Shown: positions 1 to 11,642, counted from the first letter of the stretch. The stretch: 64,000 nt of DNA from Epinephelus fuscoguttatus (GCF_011397635.1 NC_064770.1:34558598-34622597); one strand, 5' to 3'. Translations and numbers: made by a program. Notes: generated by a model from the sequence alone, not told the origin.

Positions 1-625
1 ATGTCCAGAAGTCAAGCGTTCATCTGTGGACACTGTGATGACACACAGCTGGTTGAATATGAGCAAAGTTTCCCTGCTTCCCTTCACTGGTTCCTGTACA
101 GCAGGGTCGCTCTTTGTTTCACTGTTAAAATCATTAAAAGCAAAAGCAGCATGTGTATACATTCAGTAGGCTATATCTTCAGTAGCTAGCTAGCTAACCC
201 TGCACTTTTCAGGGTTTGATTTCGGTTGTTAGCTTCTGTGACCATGTTGCCATCACCTAGCAGCAGTTTTCTCATAACTTACTACTTGAACGCAAAGCAT
301 ATCATGCACACGGCTTCCCATGTGGTAACCACAAGCTCACAAAGTTCATCTGAGGGCAGCAGTACAAAGAGACAAATTAAGATTATTAATGTTGTCACAT
401 TTGAAACGGTCGATAAGAATAGAAAAAAGCTGAATTGCCATTTAAAGAGTAAATAATTAAAGAAGTTGAGATGTCAACTGAAGTGTATAAGCAGTTGAAA
501 TATATGAATTAAAATAACCTGCCTTGTGAACCTTTAGACTTCCTTAAATCTTTCTGCCCTGCGTGTATCATTAAGTGTTCCTCTTTCTGTGTGTGTGCAT
601 GCTGTCTTGTGTGGGCTGTAAACAG
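1..625. other. Intronic sequence upstream of the first visible card11 exon
   Basis: The open frames here show no protein similarity that I recognise and lack paired splice sites. The stretch is read as intron of the CARD-MAGUK gene that continues to the left of the window. A short CTAGCTAG run lies near 186-196. Confidence 0.5.
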
Positions 626-808
626 ACACTGCTGACCCAGACAGTGAGCTGAGCCGGAGTTTGAACCTGATTCCCTACAGTACAGTCACCCCCCAGCGGA
701 CCCAGAGGAGAAGGCCGGTCCTATTCAGTCCAGCTGCTCTGGCCAAAACCATTATCCAGAGAATACTCAACATGGGGGGAGCAATGGAATTCAACACCTG
801 CAAACCAG
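626..808 (+). CDS. card11: card11 exon A (SH3-GUK linker and start of GUK-like domain)
   Basis: The acceptor is taken at TAAACAG|AC; a second usable AG at 639-640 would shorten the exon by 15 nt. The donor is AAACCAG|GTCAGT. The exon ends after one base of a GAC codon that the next exon completes, giving the block NTCKPD. Confidence 0.75.
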
Positions 809-3189
809 GTCAGTGTGTGATGGCAGGAAGCAAATTCACCGTGACATGTGTAATTTTGTTTAATGAAAATCAAGTTTTTAGCCTTGTTAACATCTCCATG
901 TGGTGTTTTTAATATAATACAAGATTTATAATGAGCGAAAAAGCAGTCAAAGCCAGGGCTTATCTTCGTTGCCTTGGAACTGCAGTGTACCAATAACAGT
1001 CTGAAAACATGGATTCAGACAGACAGGCTGTGTTACATCACAAACCTAAAGAACCAATCCCATCAGCATCAGCTTTCCATGCCTATTTTAGAGTTGGCAG
1101 TGAGGAACAAGGTTGAACTAAAATTAGCAACACATGAACTGATTGATAATGTGGTCAAGCTGAAGGATCATGTTATAGATTACTATTACATTTCTGACGT
1201 TGACGTTCGATGAGCAGAGTCGAAGTCAGGGAAAGTCGTAGTGGCAGGAAAAGTGGGACTGATTACAGAGGGCCCCAATGGGTGGGTGGCCCGTGAATAG
1301 CCTGGAATGAAAAGTTCGGCTTTGTTGAAGTTTTTAAATAAATAATTAGTGCTGTAACTAAAATATAATTGGCTGATTAAATCAATTGAAAGACTGAACT
1401 CTGTATTAGAAAAAAAATGTGGAAGCTCTCTGAGGCTCCTGTCATCTTTTTAAGGTGCACCGACTGTCCGCGGTGCTGAACGGCTCGCGGCGGGCGTATG
1501 GTGCGCCGCGACCGGCTTGAGGTGGAGCAGGCTCACGGCTTGTGTGTTTGTCACTTTCTTTTCATTTTAACCCACACTATGATCTTTTCCTGACCCTAAC
1601 CAAGTGGTTTTTGTGCCTAAACTTAACCAGACCTTAACCACAGGGCATCATGATTTTGGAACGGACTTCGGAACAATGAGTTTAATATGGTCGGAACAAT
1701 GGGCTGTCGAACCAATGGGCTGTCGAACCAATGGGCAGTTCCCAATCTCCCGCAAGGGCACTGTGCCCACAGAGACTGCTCAGGCACAGTGTCCAGAATT
1801 TGGTGCTATGCCCCTGGTTGAAGGTGAGCAGGTACGCTCAAGCTGAGGGCGTTCAGCTGATGGTTGGAAGGAGATAGAGGCAGGAACTCATTTGCATACT
1901 TGGTAGAAAGGTGTTGCGAAGGTGTAGAGTTACATCTAAAGACCCTGTCCCACTCGACAAAAAACACCCTCTAACATGGCTTTTGTGTTGATTGGGAAAG
2001 TTACAATGGGCACTCACTCCTGGGACTCTGCAGTCGTCACAGGTATTTATACAGCTCCAAAAGGCTCCAATCGGCAGTGATGGAAACATGACAACCCCGG
2101 TGGATCCCTCTCCTGCTGTGATGCAATGACACGCTGCCACAAAATACCATCCGTCTCTGTCAAAAATTGAGCACTGTTCAAAATTAGGTTGGCACAGAGT
2201 TTGAGAGAGACACTGAATAAGTACCAGATATTTAAAACAGAGGTAAACACCTTGACATTTTTATTGGCCTCTGTGTTGCTTTCTGCCATATATCAACTCT
2301 GTATTCTGGCCTGTCCGTGACACTGAGCGTGACACACCAGAAAGGCACGCTCATCTACTGAAGAGCCAGCTCTAGTCTACTGGAAGTGGGAAAGCAGGCC
2401 TAGTTTTAACGGGTTTTCCCATATTCAAAACCCCCCCATACAAGCACTAATTTTGGTGGAAGAGGAGTGGAAGCCATTTTAAGGCATGACTGGATTTTTT
2501 TCATTGTAAAAAAACCTTCTAAAATGTCCTTTTGATGAACAGAGAGGAATTTTTAGGGGTGTGATCAGTGCCAGGACAGGCACTTTAATGTCATAGAGGT
2601 GGAGGAGGTAGTGAGAAGGAAGAGAGAAGGAAGCTACTATTGGGATCCAGGTCAGGTATTGTACTGCACTGTGGTGTAAATGTTAAGGAGTGTAACCAGA
2701 GAGACGGCGGGGGCAGGATGGAAGATGGCCTAGTTGATAATTAGGAGGATGATGCACGCTGATGATGCTGATGATAACAACAACAACAACGACAGAGAAG
2801 AGTTTAAACCTCCATTAAGGGACACAGAGAATGAACACTGCCGTCCCGTGACAAACAAACCGTCCCCATGAGGTCCAACAAGCTGCTGGTGCACAGAGTC
2901 GAACATCTGGTACGCCAAGAGACTGTGGGACGTCTGGAGATTCCCCAGGGCAAAAACCTCAAGAGTTTCTGTTCCTTGTGCACCAAATGTACCGTGGTGA
3001 TCATTGACAAATGAAAGTTTCTCAGCTTTTAGAGTTCATGATATATTTCTGTATTTTAGACACCCTGTCCAAAGAAGAGTTTCATCTGAAACAGAATGTG
3101 GAGCCCTTCATTCACTACAAAGAGAAACAAGCCACATTTGAATGCATCACCCGAGAAAACATAGAGGCTGTTGCTTCTAAGGTATTTGA

Positions 3190-3224
<35 letters not shown>

Positions 3225-6200
3225 CTGCATTTTTCTGCTTAGGTGTTTGTTCTTTTGAAAAAAAAAAAAATTCCTCATAATTAGAAGTGTTTGTACGTAA
3301 TGCAATAGTTTGAAACACCACTCTGAAATCTGTGCTGTAAGTATATAGCTGGAACCAGCAGCTGATTAGCTTAGCATAAAGACTGGAAACAAACAGCTAG
3401 CATGGTTGTGTTGGTAACAAAATCTGCCTCATACTTCTGCATTTTACTAATAAGAAAGTTATGTCTTGCTTGTTCCCACGGAGCAAAAAAATGAAAAAGA
3501 CAGTTTGTGGTTCGGCAGGTTGTTTTTTGTTGCTGTAACTCATATGGGATACTTCTGTTTTTACACTGACATGTAGTTTATAGTTTATATTTTTTGCACA
3601 ATTAAAACACAATAAAGGCAAGAAAAGCACAGAAAGATACAGAACAATACATAAAATAGTATATAATAATAATGAAATATGAAAATTGACCTCTACATGT
3701 CAGAAATTTAGGAAGATGAAGATCTGATGATTTACCAGTTATGCATGAATTTTACTGTAAATTAGCTGTAAAATAAGTCCTGAACACCTCATGAATATTC
3801 CCGTCACTTAAAAGTATTTTGTAAACAAAAACACGTATTTGAAAAATTTTGCTTCTGGAGGACCAAAATGTTATGTTAGTCGGAAAAACACTTGCCCAAA
3901 CTACATTACAATATGAAAGAGAGGGATAAATCATACTATAATAAAGGGTTAGGAGGTGACTGACCCTCATTATTTTCACTAACCCAGTCAGTTTATTTGC
4001 TCCAATTCAAACTCTCATCAACAAAAATGCCCCAAATTTTGAGGCATCTTAATAGACTCAATTATAACTTCGAAGAAATCTTTAGAGTATTTTTTTGCCA
4101 CTAAAGATGATTAGATTATCTTATATTTAAATATATTGAATTGGAGAGAACAAGGGTTGTGTCATCTGCAAACATTATTGGGGAAAGGCTATTTGAGACA
4201 TTAGATGAATCATTTATATGAATGAGGAATAATAATGGTCCAAGTACACTGGCTTTGTGATAAGCTAAACTAAGCTAACATTTCTCTGGCTCTAGCTTCC
4301 TACTTAGTGCACAGACTTGAGAGTGGTGTCGTCATTTAACTCTCCGCAAGATGTGAATAACCCAACTTCCCAAAATGTTAAACTGCTGCGTCAAAGAAAC
4401 CAGAAACTGTTGTAAGATCCTTTTATTTGTTTGATGTGAAACATACCAGCATGTCCTTTTAAATCCTATCAATCTGGCAAAATGCCGTCTGATAGAGTGT
4501 ATTTTTCTAATTGTGTTATGTGCTTATCTGTGCATTCGATCATGTACTGTGTGCCAGTCTGCATCACACTCTGCATTTATTCAAAGCCCACTGTTTCCAC
4601 CCGTCACCAGGGCAAACACTGCCTGCTGGAGGCTGAGCTGAGCTGCGTCAAAGACCTCCTGCGGAGGGAAATCTACCCAATCATCATCCACATCAAGATC
4701 TGTGAGAAAAATGTCAAGAAGTTACGGTAGGCCCAACAAACCTCACTCATTCTCACACGTTTAGCAAATGCCTGTTACCCACAGCTGCAAACCACAGCTC
4801 ATTTTCCAAATGCAAATACGTCAATCCTCGCATGACATTTTGACTCCATGGCATGCAGTAGGTGAGAGCAAACCAGCTTAAGAACAAGTTTGCTGTTTGA
4901 CCTTGTGAATGGGACAGTTCACCCAAAAACCACATATTTTTCCTCTTACTTTTAGTGCTATTTTTCAGTCTAGATTGTTTTGGTGCGAGTTGCTGAGGGT
5001 TGGAGATATTGACTGTAGACAGGGACGTCAATATAGACAGTGCAGGTAGTGTGGTTGCACTGGGGCATTGGGCCCTCCAACAATGTGTTAGGTGGAGAAT
5101 GGGCCCTTATGAGTGACTTACACCTTGAAAATATGCCTGTGTTCAAAGAGAAACTCTCATTAAATTAAAAAAACAGTGCTATTTGCTATATGCCCTTGAA
5201 AAAAGCAAACCCAGCTCCTGCATGTTTATCTTCATTTGTAAAACAGTCAGTAGCATCTATAACAAAATTATATGCTTATTTTATGACTGTAAATCAACTT
5301 CTCCATTGATTGAAATAATCTATAACTATAAATCGACTATTAAAATTGTTAAATTGAATTAATCATACCTTAATTTCCTACTTTCTTTGGTATTTTTTGT
5401 TACATACAGATATGTAATGATGATTTCTGGGTAATATGTATGTTGATGTTATCCAGTGTTAAAGGAGCAATAAACGAAATTCATCATTTCTAGATTGAAG
5501 GAATTAAAAAATCGCTATGTGAAGAACTAGAGGTGTAATTTCATCTGGAGTATAGCATTTTCGAAGTGAAATGGCGGAGTCAAATGTCTGTTTTAATTAG
5601 TGTTACAGTAACCTTAGGCACATCTCGCTATGTCGATTCAATTAAATTTAATGTTACAATCGTAGCATGGGTTAATGTCCGGAGTTTGAGTTATTAGCGG
5701 CTCAGTCCCAGCAATGGGTCAGGCATTATGGTTGTGTTAGGTAAGTAGCCCGGCAGCCCAGCTAACATTTGCAATTAGCATTGTAAAATGTAGCCCGGCG
5801 GGCAGCCTGGCGGCTGTGTTTAGCTATTCCCCTGCCTACTTCACTGATGATGGTACCTGTAATAATTGTAATATATTTGCTGAAATGGAGGCGAGGCTCA
5901 GTGACTAGAAGAGCAGGTAGAAGCGCTCCATAGCTTTAAGTTACTCCAGTAGCCGTAGTAGCTCTAGTGCTAACTCCAGGAGCTAACGCTAACATCCCTA
6001 CTCTGCGTGAGCCGGAGCCATGAGCCGCGGGCTCACGGAGAAGAGTAGTGACGTTAGCGTGACAGCTGACTAGTGCTAACGCTAACAGGAAAGCAGGGAA
6101 ATAGCTAAACACAGCAGAGACTGAGTGAGTGAGTGAGTGAAAGACATTGCTAGCTGCTAAACTAAGCCAAACTAAGTTGGCTGTTTAGGTTTTATTTCCT

Positions 6201-8875
6201 CGCCCCTGTGGCGAGTGAATCTGCCTGTAGTGAAACCAGGGCTAACCGGTGCTTCCTCCTCAGGCTCCACTTCACTCAGCTGCCAGCACAGCCAGTTAGC
6301 CTCCACTAGCTTCCCAGCTAACGTTAGCCCTGGCTCTCCGTTTGGATCCAACCGGAGCACCGAGCCCTGGTTTGTTATTCAGGTTAATGTGGGAAGAAGC
6401 AACGGGTATATCGGGCAGCTGAGTGAAGTGGAGCCTGCGGAAGAAACACAGGGACCGTCTGGATGTAATAGTCCGTGGAGATGCTGTGGTGCTCGGTTGC
6501 ACAGACGAGGCGAGGGGGGGTGTTGGAGAGCAGAGGTAGAGGGAGGAGTGGCTCATGACACACTTTGTTTTGGTCTACAAGCAGCGCACAACAGCAAACC
6601 TAGCGGTGAAACGATTTCGCTTTTTGCCCCTTTAAGTCTCGGATCATATGATGAGACAATATGTGCACGAAAGTGTGCACTAGGACCCATCTTAACTACC
6701 TTATGTCATTGGCCGTAGGAGCCTGGTCTCACTCCGAAGTCGTCGAAATCCAGCGCTTGGGTAGGGACTTGCGGCATCAGAAACCAACGAAAAAGGCGTC
6801 CTTTAATGTAGGCATGATGCACGGCCGGTTGCTGTTATAGTTTAATGGTGCCTGATGGCGTCGGGGGAAATGTGGCGGGACAAGGACGAAAGTTAAGGCG
6901 GTGAAAGTCCGAGTGGGGTGGGGGGAGGGGTGGTGGAGGATGGGTCCAACAAACGCTGACTTTGACCTGAGAGAGTGGTGTTCGCGTCCCGTAAGATTCT
7001 GAAGCTACACCCTGTTCTTTTGTCCTAAACCCAACCCTGTGACGAGGTCGGAGTGAGAATGCGTTGGCCGTACAGATGTCTGCCTTCTCTCCAATATAAT
7101 AGAGCTAGATGGCACTCAGCTTAAGTGGTGCTCAAAGTGTCAAAAACATACATTTGAAAAACTCAACAGCAGTGTCTCTTTCCAGAAATCATGACCCGGT
7201 TACTCAAGATAAACCACAGACCTTGTTGTGAGCAGTTTCATGCAGGAACTATTGTCTTTCTACTAAACTACACCCACTAACTGTTTCATCGTGCAGAAGG
7301 AAATGTGCATCTACCCATGGATGAGAGGCTTGCGCTCGTTACAGCACGAGAGGTAAATGTTAATGGTGTCCTCCTTGGCTGAGCTAGTTCAGTGGTGCTA
7401 GATGAGCTAGCTGTGGAAACACACTTAATTTTTATGCTGTGATACAGTATAAAAATGCGCTTTGAGCACCACAAGCCGAGTGCCATCTAGCTCCATTATA
7501 TTGGAGAGAAGGCAGACATCTCTACAGCCGATATCTCCAACACTCGGCAACTCACACCAAAACAATCTAGATCAATAAATCGCACTACAGGTAAGAGGAA
7601 AAATACTACTTAACTCAGACCTGTGTCCTCGTTCGTGGACACTTTTTGTGCCATCTAGTGGTAGTAAGAGCCCAACACACTAATCCATGTAAAAACAAGA
7701 TGGCAGCCATCTCTGCCAAGTCAGTCGGCACCAACAGAAAAGTGGACAAGGTGCAAAACCTGATCACATTTTATGGTTGGAACTTGTTTATATATGATGA
7801 ATAATGTTTGTAGTTTGATATGGCAACAAATTTGACCAATTTTAGCAACGGTAACAGGATAAGCTAATAAGGAAGTACTCGTCTGAGGACACTGGGTCTT
7901 TATTGTTGTCTCATTTGAGGACGTTGGGACTTCTTCATGATCAGACTGTCTCTACAGAGAAAAGGACCTTCCTGTCTTGGAGTATGAAAAGAGGAAAATT
8001 GATGCTGAGTTTCTAAATGAACACATATCAGACTTTGTGATTTAGTTTTTGCACAACAACGTTCAGACATTGACATAAACAGTTTATTCTTTATTACACA
8101 CTGCAACTATCAAAATAAACCCAGTGTCTGCATATGAGGACATCTTTTGTCTAAAACTACTTCCTGTTCAAAGACAATGTTTAGTTTTTATATTCATCAC
8201 GTCGAACTGATCCCAAACAGCTCAGAGACAGTAAAAATACGTACCAAACAGAAGCTGAGGTCTCAGGAGGTGAAGCATTTATATGTGCTGCACAGTAAAT
8301 AGTTGTGAAGTTGAAACAGTGATGAGAGCAGCTGAACACAAGCTTTTCCTGTCCACAAACGTGAGAACTGAGCATCTCACTCAAAACAGCATGTCCTGCT
8401 GTGTTTCAGTTTAGTGTGTTGGTAATATTGTCAGTGGTGATGCATGTTTTCATGTCAACAAACCCTGATGCCTGACGTATACTCTGGTGGATTGTACCTT
8501 TAAAAAGACAAATAGAATACAAACCCATTATTGTCTCTCTGATAACGACAACAAAGTAGACAAACCACTGTTGCAAAGCATCTACAGGATTTCATCAGAG
8601 ATCATGGGTTCCAAACATCACCACACTCACCACCGCAGAGCTGTTTCCTTCCTGTTTCCTGTCCACACAGGAAGCTGCCTCTGCGCGTGGAGTCGGAGGA
8701 GGAGTTTGTGAAGCTGTGTCGGGCGAAAATGAAGGAGCTGGAGGGCATTCCCTGCCTCTACGCCAACCTGGAGCCCGAGGCCTGGGCAGGGACGGACGAC
8801 CTCATCAGGGTCATCAAGGAGCGGATACAGGAGGAGCAGAAGAAGACGATCTGGGTGGAGCAGGACCTCCTGTAG
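626..8875 (+). CDS. card11: CARD-MAGUK scaffold protein, C-terminal exons (CARD11/CARMA1-like), 5' part outside window
   Basis: CARMA proteins link antigen-receptor signals to BCL10-MALT1 and NF-kB at the plasma membrane. Only the C-terminal guanylate-kinase-like region is visible: four exons (626-808, 3060-3181, 4611-4726, 8671-8875) giving about 207 residues in one continuous frame across three phase-matched GT-AG introns. Recognisable blocks are [80 protein letters not shown] and a C-terminus ending [11 protein letters not shown]. These follow the layout I recall for CARD11 better than CARD10 or CARD14. The chst12 neighbour (human 7p22) agrees with card11, whereas il2rb and c1qtnf6 further right would fit the CARD10 region, so a paralogue is possible. 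The family is secure and the exact member less so. Confidence 0.75.
3060..3181 (+). CDS. card11: card11 exon B
   Basis: Acceptor CTGTATTTTAG|AC and donor TCTAAG|GTATTT. The exon encodes [13 protein letters not shown] through IEAVASK and ends in phase 0. A (TG)15 run starts about 11 bp after the donor, at 3193-3222. Confidence 0.8.
3193..3222. repeat. (TG)n microsatellite
   Basis: About 15 uninterrupted TG units inside a card11 intron, directly after the exon B donor. Confidence 0.95.
3340..4385. repeat. Interrupted copy of a palindromic 'TTAGCTTAGCATAAA' MITE-like repeat
   Basis: The left arm (about 3340-3530) contains TTAGCTTAGCATAAAGACTGG. The right arm (about 4250-4385) contains the inverted counterpart TAAGCTAACATTTCTCTGGC. 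The same family appears at 38590-39380, 48351-48570 and 52640-52870. The middle is occupied by unrelated LINE-like sequence. Confidence 0.5.
3690..4245 (-). mobile_element. Degenerate non-LTR retrotransposon (LINE) fragment
   Basis: The minus frame around 3752-3979 reads [17 protein letters not shown], the conserved block downstream of the reverse transcriptase domain in jockey/I/L2-type LINEs. Only this C-terminal scrap is intact. It appears to have inserted into the palindromic repeat whose arms flank it. Confidence 0.5.
4611..4726 (+). CDS. card11: card11 exon C
   Basis: Acceptor TTTCCACCCGTCACCAG|GG and donor TTACG|GTAGGC, ending in phase 2. It encodes [17 protein letters not shown] through CEKNVKKL. 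The 3' half of this exon and about 150 bp of the following intron are duplicated at 11643-11851. Confidence 0.85.
4907..5031. repeat. Terminal fragment of the 'GGACAGTTCACC' palindromic MITE family
   Basis: GGGACAGTTCACCCAAAAACC followed by TTTTCCTCTTAC and a TTTCAGTCTAGA-like block matches the left end of the full element at 36544-37440. Confidence 0.55.
5455..6715. repeat. GC-rich repeat sharing its core with the element at 61942-62767
   Basis: About 6215-6535 carries CAGCTGAGTGAAGTGGAGCC, TTTGTTATTCAGGTTAA and GTCTGGATGTAATAGTCCGT. All of these recur in inverted orientation at 62130-62545. Open frames across it on both strands (6215-6718 plus, 6296-6556 minus) match no protein I know and are taken as repeat by-products. 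A short (GAGT)n run lies near 6121-6140. Confidence 0.55.
6719..7052. repeat. Short repeat with inverted ends (TCTCACTCCGA / TCGGAGTGAGA)
   Basis: The left end TGGTCTCACTCCGAAG and right end GTCGGAGTGAGAATGCG are inverted copies about 330 bp apart. The interior GGTGGAGGATGGGTCCAACAAAC resembles the insert inside the MITE at 36703-36985. Confidence 0.45.
7070..7606. repeat. Palindromic MITE ('GGACAGTTCACC' family), left end missing
   Basis: GATGTCTGCCTTCTCTCC at the left and its inverse GGAGAGAAGGCAGACATC at the right lie about 430 bp apart. Between them are the family's landmarks CAGAAATCATGACCCGGTTA and GCAGTTTCATG. The right end runs to CACTACAGGTAAGAGGAAAA. Confidence 0.65.
7607..8270. 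repeat. Copy A of a CCTCCTGAGACCC-ended DNA transposon
   Basis: It shares long matches with 10459-11058, including CACTTTTTGTGCCATCTAG, AACAAGATGGCAGCCATCTC and GGAAGTACTCGTCTGAGGAC, and ends in GGTCTCAGGAGG. It has no coding capacity. It lies in the last intron of card11. Confidence 0.6.
8671..8875 (+). CDS. card11: card11 terminal coding exon
   Basis: Acceptor CTGTCCACACAG|GA. It completes the split Arg codon, encodes [15 protein letters not shown], then [14 protein letters not shown] and the C-terminal helix ending [11 protein letters not shown], and stops with TAG at 8873-8875. GC and codon use are visibly higher than in the flanking DNA, as expected of real coding sequence. Confidence 0.88.
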
Positions 8876-9085
8876 ACACACACACACAGATACACACACA
8901 CATGAGAATATGTAGCTGAGCACCATAAACACCCATGTACATCATGTTTTATGCATATACTATATTTATGCTCAGACTCAAAAATGCACTCACACTGCTT
9001 CATTAGAATAAATGCATTATATATTTTGTAAATGTGTGCCTTCACTTGGATTTAGACAAATAAACATATGACAAAACGTTTAATG
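8876..9085 (+). terminator. card11 3' UTR with two poly(A) signals
   Basis: The 3' UTR is short and begins with a CA-rich stretch. AATAAA occurs at 9007-9012 and again at 9059-9064, followed by a T-rich tract (9090-9104) typical of a downstream element. Cleavage is expected soon after 9064. Confidence 0.65.
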
Positions 9086-9535
9086 GGTCTTTTTTTTTTT
9101 TTTAACTTTGAACTGAAGCATTTAAAGGGAAGATGTTCAGAGTTCACTAATATGAGCTGCACTTTCAAGTTCAGTGTGATCGGAGTTAACTTTGATGCTA
9201 CCGTCCTCTAGTGGCTGATGTCAGGCTCTCACATGAGTCAAGTCAAGTTGAATTAAATCACATCAACCTGTTATTTATTTATATACGATGGGATTTTTTT
9301 TGCAGATTTGTTACGCAGTGCTTCTCCTCAAAATGTTACAGAAATAGAAATGTTACATAAACCGGCAAATCATTGCTATTTTAACTGAATAAAGTAGAAG
9401 AGAACTGAGCGTTTAATGTTCTGGAGGACACAGTACAAGCCTGCACCACATCAGGAGACAGGAAACTGCAGCTTTACATGGACACAAGTGTTTTAAAGGG
9501 CTCATCAGTGTTTTAATATAAAGGCAAACATAAGT

Positions 9536-9792
9536 GTGGTGGCAGTAGCTCAGTCCAAAGGGACTTGGGTTGGGAACTAGGGGGGTCGCCAGTTTAAGTC
9601 CACATCTGGACCAAGTATGGAGCGTGGACTGGTTGCTGGAGAGGTGTCAGCTGGCCTCCTGGGCACTTGAGCAAGACACTGACTCCCCAACCACTTGTCC
9701 ATGGGCAGCTCCCTCACTCTGACGTCTCTCCATTTAATGCATGCACATGTTCTGTGTGTGCATGTTTCTGTATATCAGGCCTGTCTCCATAT
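9536..9792 (+). mobile_element. tRNA-derived SINE, 5' part
   Basis: It begins GTGGTGGCAGTAGCTCAGTC and has a degraded B-box region near CGCCAGTTTAAGTCC. It continues with GGACCAAGTATGGAG and CTCACTCTGACGTCTCTCC, landmarks of a common fish SINE. Its 3' tail is not adjacent but lies at 11059-11118, because a transposon has split it. Confidence 0.65.
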
Positions 9793-9870
9793 CCTCCTGA
9801 GACCCTGTGTCCTCATATGTGGACGTCACATTTTGGGTTTACTTGACCTTATACTGCATTCTACTTAACT

Positions 9871-10450
9871 TATAGCCTGGAAATCCAGACCCAAATCTAG
9901 AAAGATTTAGGGTCTGGCTATGAGTAATGCAAATGGCCCAACTCGAGGAGCGGCACCAAGCATGCATTTGTAAATATCACTGCACGCAATTGGATAACAC
10001 TACGACCAATCAGAACAATACACGGGGTGACGTATCCAGAGCTTAGCTACCAGCGGAGCTAACTGGTAGATTAGACTCTTGCCGTATCCGGTCGGCAAAA
10101 CAGCAAAAACGTCCTTCTTGCAAAGGAAAGATTCGAGCACCGTCTTCTGTTCCTCTTTTAGAGAAAAAGCCAAGTCTAACTCGTTCATTGTAGCGGCCAA
10201 AGCCGTTTCAAACAACTGGTGTTCATCCGTAGCCATCTTGCAGTGTTTACTGACTGATTCCGGACTTCGTCGTCGCAGCGTTGTCGTCATCTGTTTAGCT
10301 CACCTCTGGCCCGCCGATATCAGATACACCAATGTGATTGGTGCAGCTCGGCTCCAACGGCATAGGTAATGAGCATCATTACTGATTGCCAGAGTGACTC
10401 GCTGAGCAAATTCAAATTGTGCTCTCGCGAGAACTCTGGATTTCCAGGTT
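9871..10450. mobile_element. Non-autonomous DNA transposon (580 bp) with 8-bp target duplication, carrying a helicase gene fragment
   Basis: The inverted ends share CCTGGAAATCCAGA (left TATAGCCTGGAAATCC, right GGATTTCCAGGTT). ACTTAACT at 9863-9870 is repeated exactly at 10451-10458, an 8-bp target-site duplication of hAT type. The interior encodes the N-terminal portion of a RecQ-like helicase on the minus strand, so it looks like an internally deleted derivative of a larger helicase-encoding element. Confidence 0.7.
10042..10290 (-). pseudogene. N-terminal fragment of RecQ-like DNA helicase from a transposon
   Basis: An open frame of about 83 residues starts at ATG 10290. After a variable leader it has the family block ELDLAFSLKEEQKTVLESFL and then the Walker A (motif I) segment VFAVLPTGYGKSLIYQLAP, characteristic of superfamily 2 RecQ helicases. 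Similarity stops near residue 83, where the frame runs on for 13 unrelated residues. Motifs II-VI are absent, so no helicase activity is possible. Related helicase ORFs are, from general knowledge, abundant in fish genomes as transposon genes. I infer this is the first exon left in a deleted copy. Confidence 0.7.
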
Positions 10451-10713
10451 ACTTAACTCAGACCTGTTGTCCTTGTTCATGGACACTTTTTGTGCCATCT
10501 AGCGGTAGTAAGACCACAATACATTAATCCATGTAAAAACAAGATGGCAGCCATCTCTGCCAAGCCAGTCTGCAGCCGATCCCAACACAAAAGTGAACAA
10601 GGTCTAAAACCTGATCACATTTTATGGTTGAGACCTGTTTATTTATGATTAAAAATGTTTGTAGTTTGATACGGCAACAAATTTGACAAATTTTAGCAAC
10701 AAAATAAGACACT

Positions 10714-10899
10714 TTTTTTTTTTTAGATATTTTTGGGGGCATTTTTACCTTTAATGCACAGGACAGGTAAGTATGAGGGGGGCAGAGAGAGAGGGGATGA
10801 CATGCAGCAGAGGGCCACGAGCTGGATTTGAGCCCGGGCCGCTGCGGCAACAGCCTTGTACATGGGGCGCCTGCTCTACCACTCAGCCACCGACGCCCC
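10714..10899 (-). mobile_element. tRNA-derived SINE with 13-bp target duplication
   Basis: Read on the minus strand it starts GGGGCGTCGGTGGC with an A box and a B-box-like GCTCAAATCC, and ends in an A-rich tail (the T run at 10714-10724). The target duplication AAAATAAGACACT is exact at 10701-10713 and 10900-10912. A second copy is at 56501-56690. Confidence 0.85.
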
Positions 10900-11058
10900 A
10901 AAATAAGACACTGTTATTTAGGAAGTACTCGTCTGAGGACATTGGGACGTAATTATCGTTGACAGTGTGTAGTTTTTATACTTATCACGTCCTACTGATC
11001 CCAAATAGCTAGGAGAAACTAAAAATGCAAACCAAACAAAAGTTCGGGTCTCAGGAGG

Positions 11059-11118
11059 GTATGACAACAGATTAAAAATAAAAATTGAATTTCCTCTCTG
11101 GGATTAGTAAAGTCTTCT
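11059..11118 (+). mobile_element. 3' tail of the SINE begun at 9536
   Basis: AAAATTGAATTTCCTCTCTGG followed by GATTAGTAAAGTCTTCTTC is the typical SINE/LINE-like 3' tail ending in a short TTC repeat. It lies immediately outside the right terminus of the transposon that split the SINE. Confidence 0.6.
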
Positions 11119-11642
11119 TCTTCGAAGTGTTAGTGATGTAAGTCAGTGTTTCTGAACCTTTTTTCCCACCTGACCACTTTAATATGAAGCAACATCTCCG
11201 CTGTCAGCAGTCAAATGTCTATAAGTTGAAAAAAAAATTTCCTCTTATCAGATTTCATTTGAGTAATTTCCTGAGGCTATACCACATTACACAAGAAAGA
11301 ATGCTTAGAAATAACGTGTGATGAAGAAATCATGTTCTTAACATCAGGTTTTAGCTGTTGGCTGGTGTTAGTGTGTGTATTTTAAAAGGCAGTTGCAGGT
11401 TCCAGTCATGTGAATTCAGTTTTTTGTGGTGCTACTCTTTCACTTTTATTACATCACGAACCGTGCATTGAAGCTGCTATGTTTTTATGCCTGTTTCATG
11501 TAAATATGCATAGTTTTAAGCATTAAATAAGATCACAGTCAACAATAATATCCTCCAAGCTCACTGATTTTAAAGGACTAGCTTACACGGAAACCAAAAA
11601 TACACAATTTCCTCAGACCTGTACTGCTGTTTATCAGTCTAA

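Larger units (their letters stand above)
9793..11058. mobile_element. Copy B of the CCTCCTGAGACCC-ended transposon, itself host to two insertions
   Basis: Inverted termini CCTCCTGAGACCC (9793-9805) and GGGTCTCAGGAGG (11046-11058) bound it. Subtracting the helicase-bearing MITE and the SINE inside leaves a core of about 480 bp that matches copy A. A clean target duplication could not be assigned. Confidence 0.6.

Noticed and set aside
6215..6718. 167-residue plus-strand frame
   Set aside because: The same sequence recurs inverted at 62130-62545 within a MITE, and it has stops in different places. It is a repeat, not a gene.
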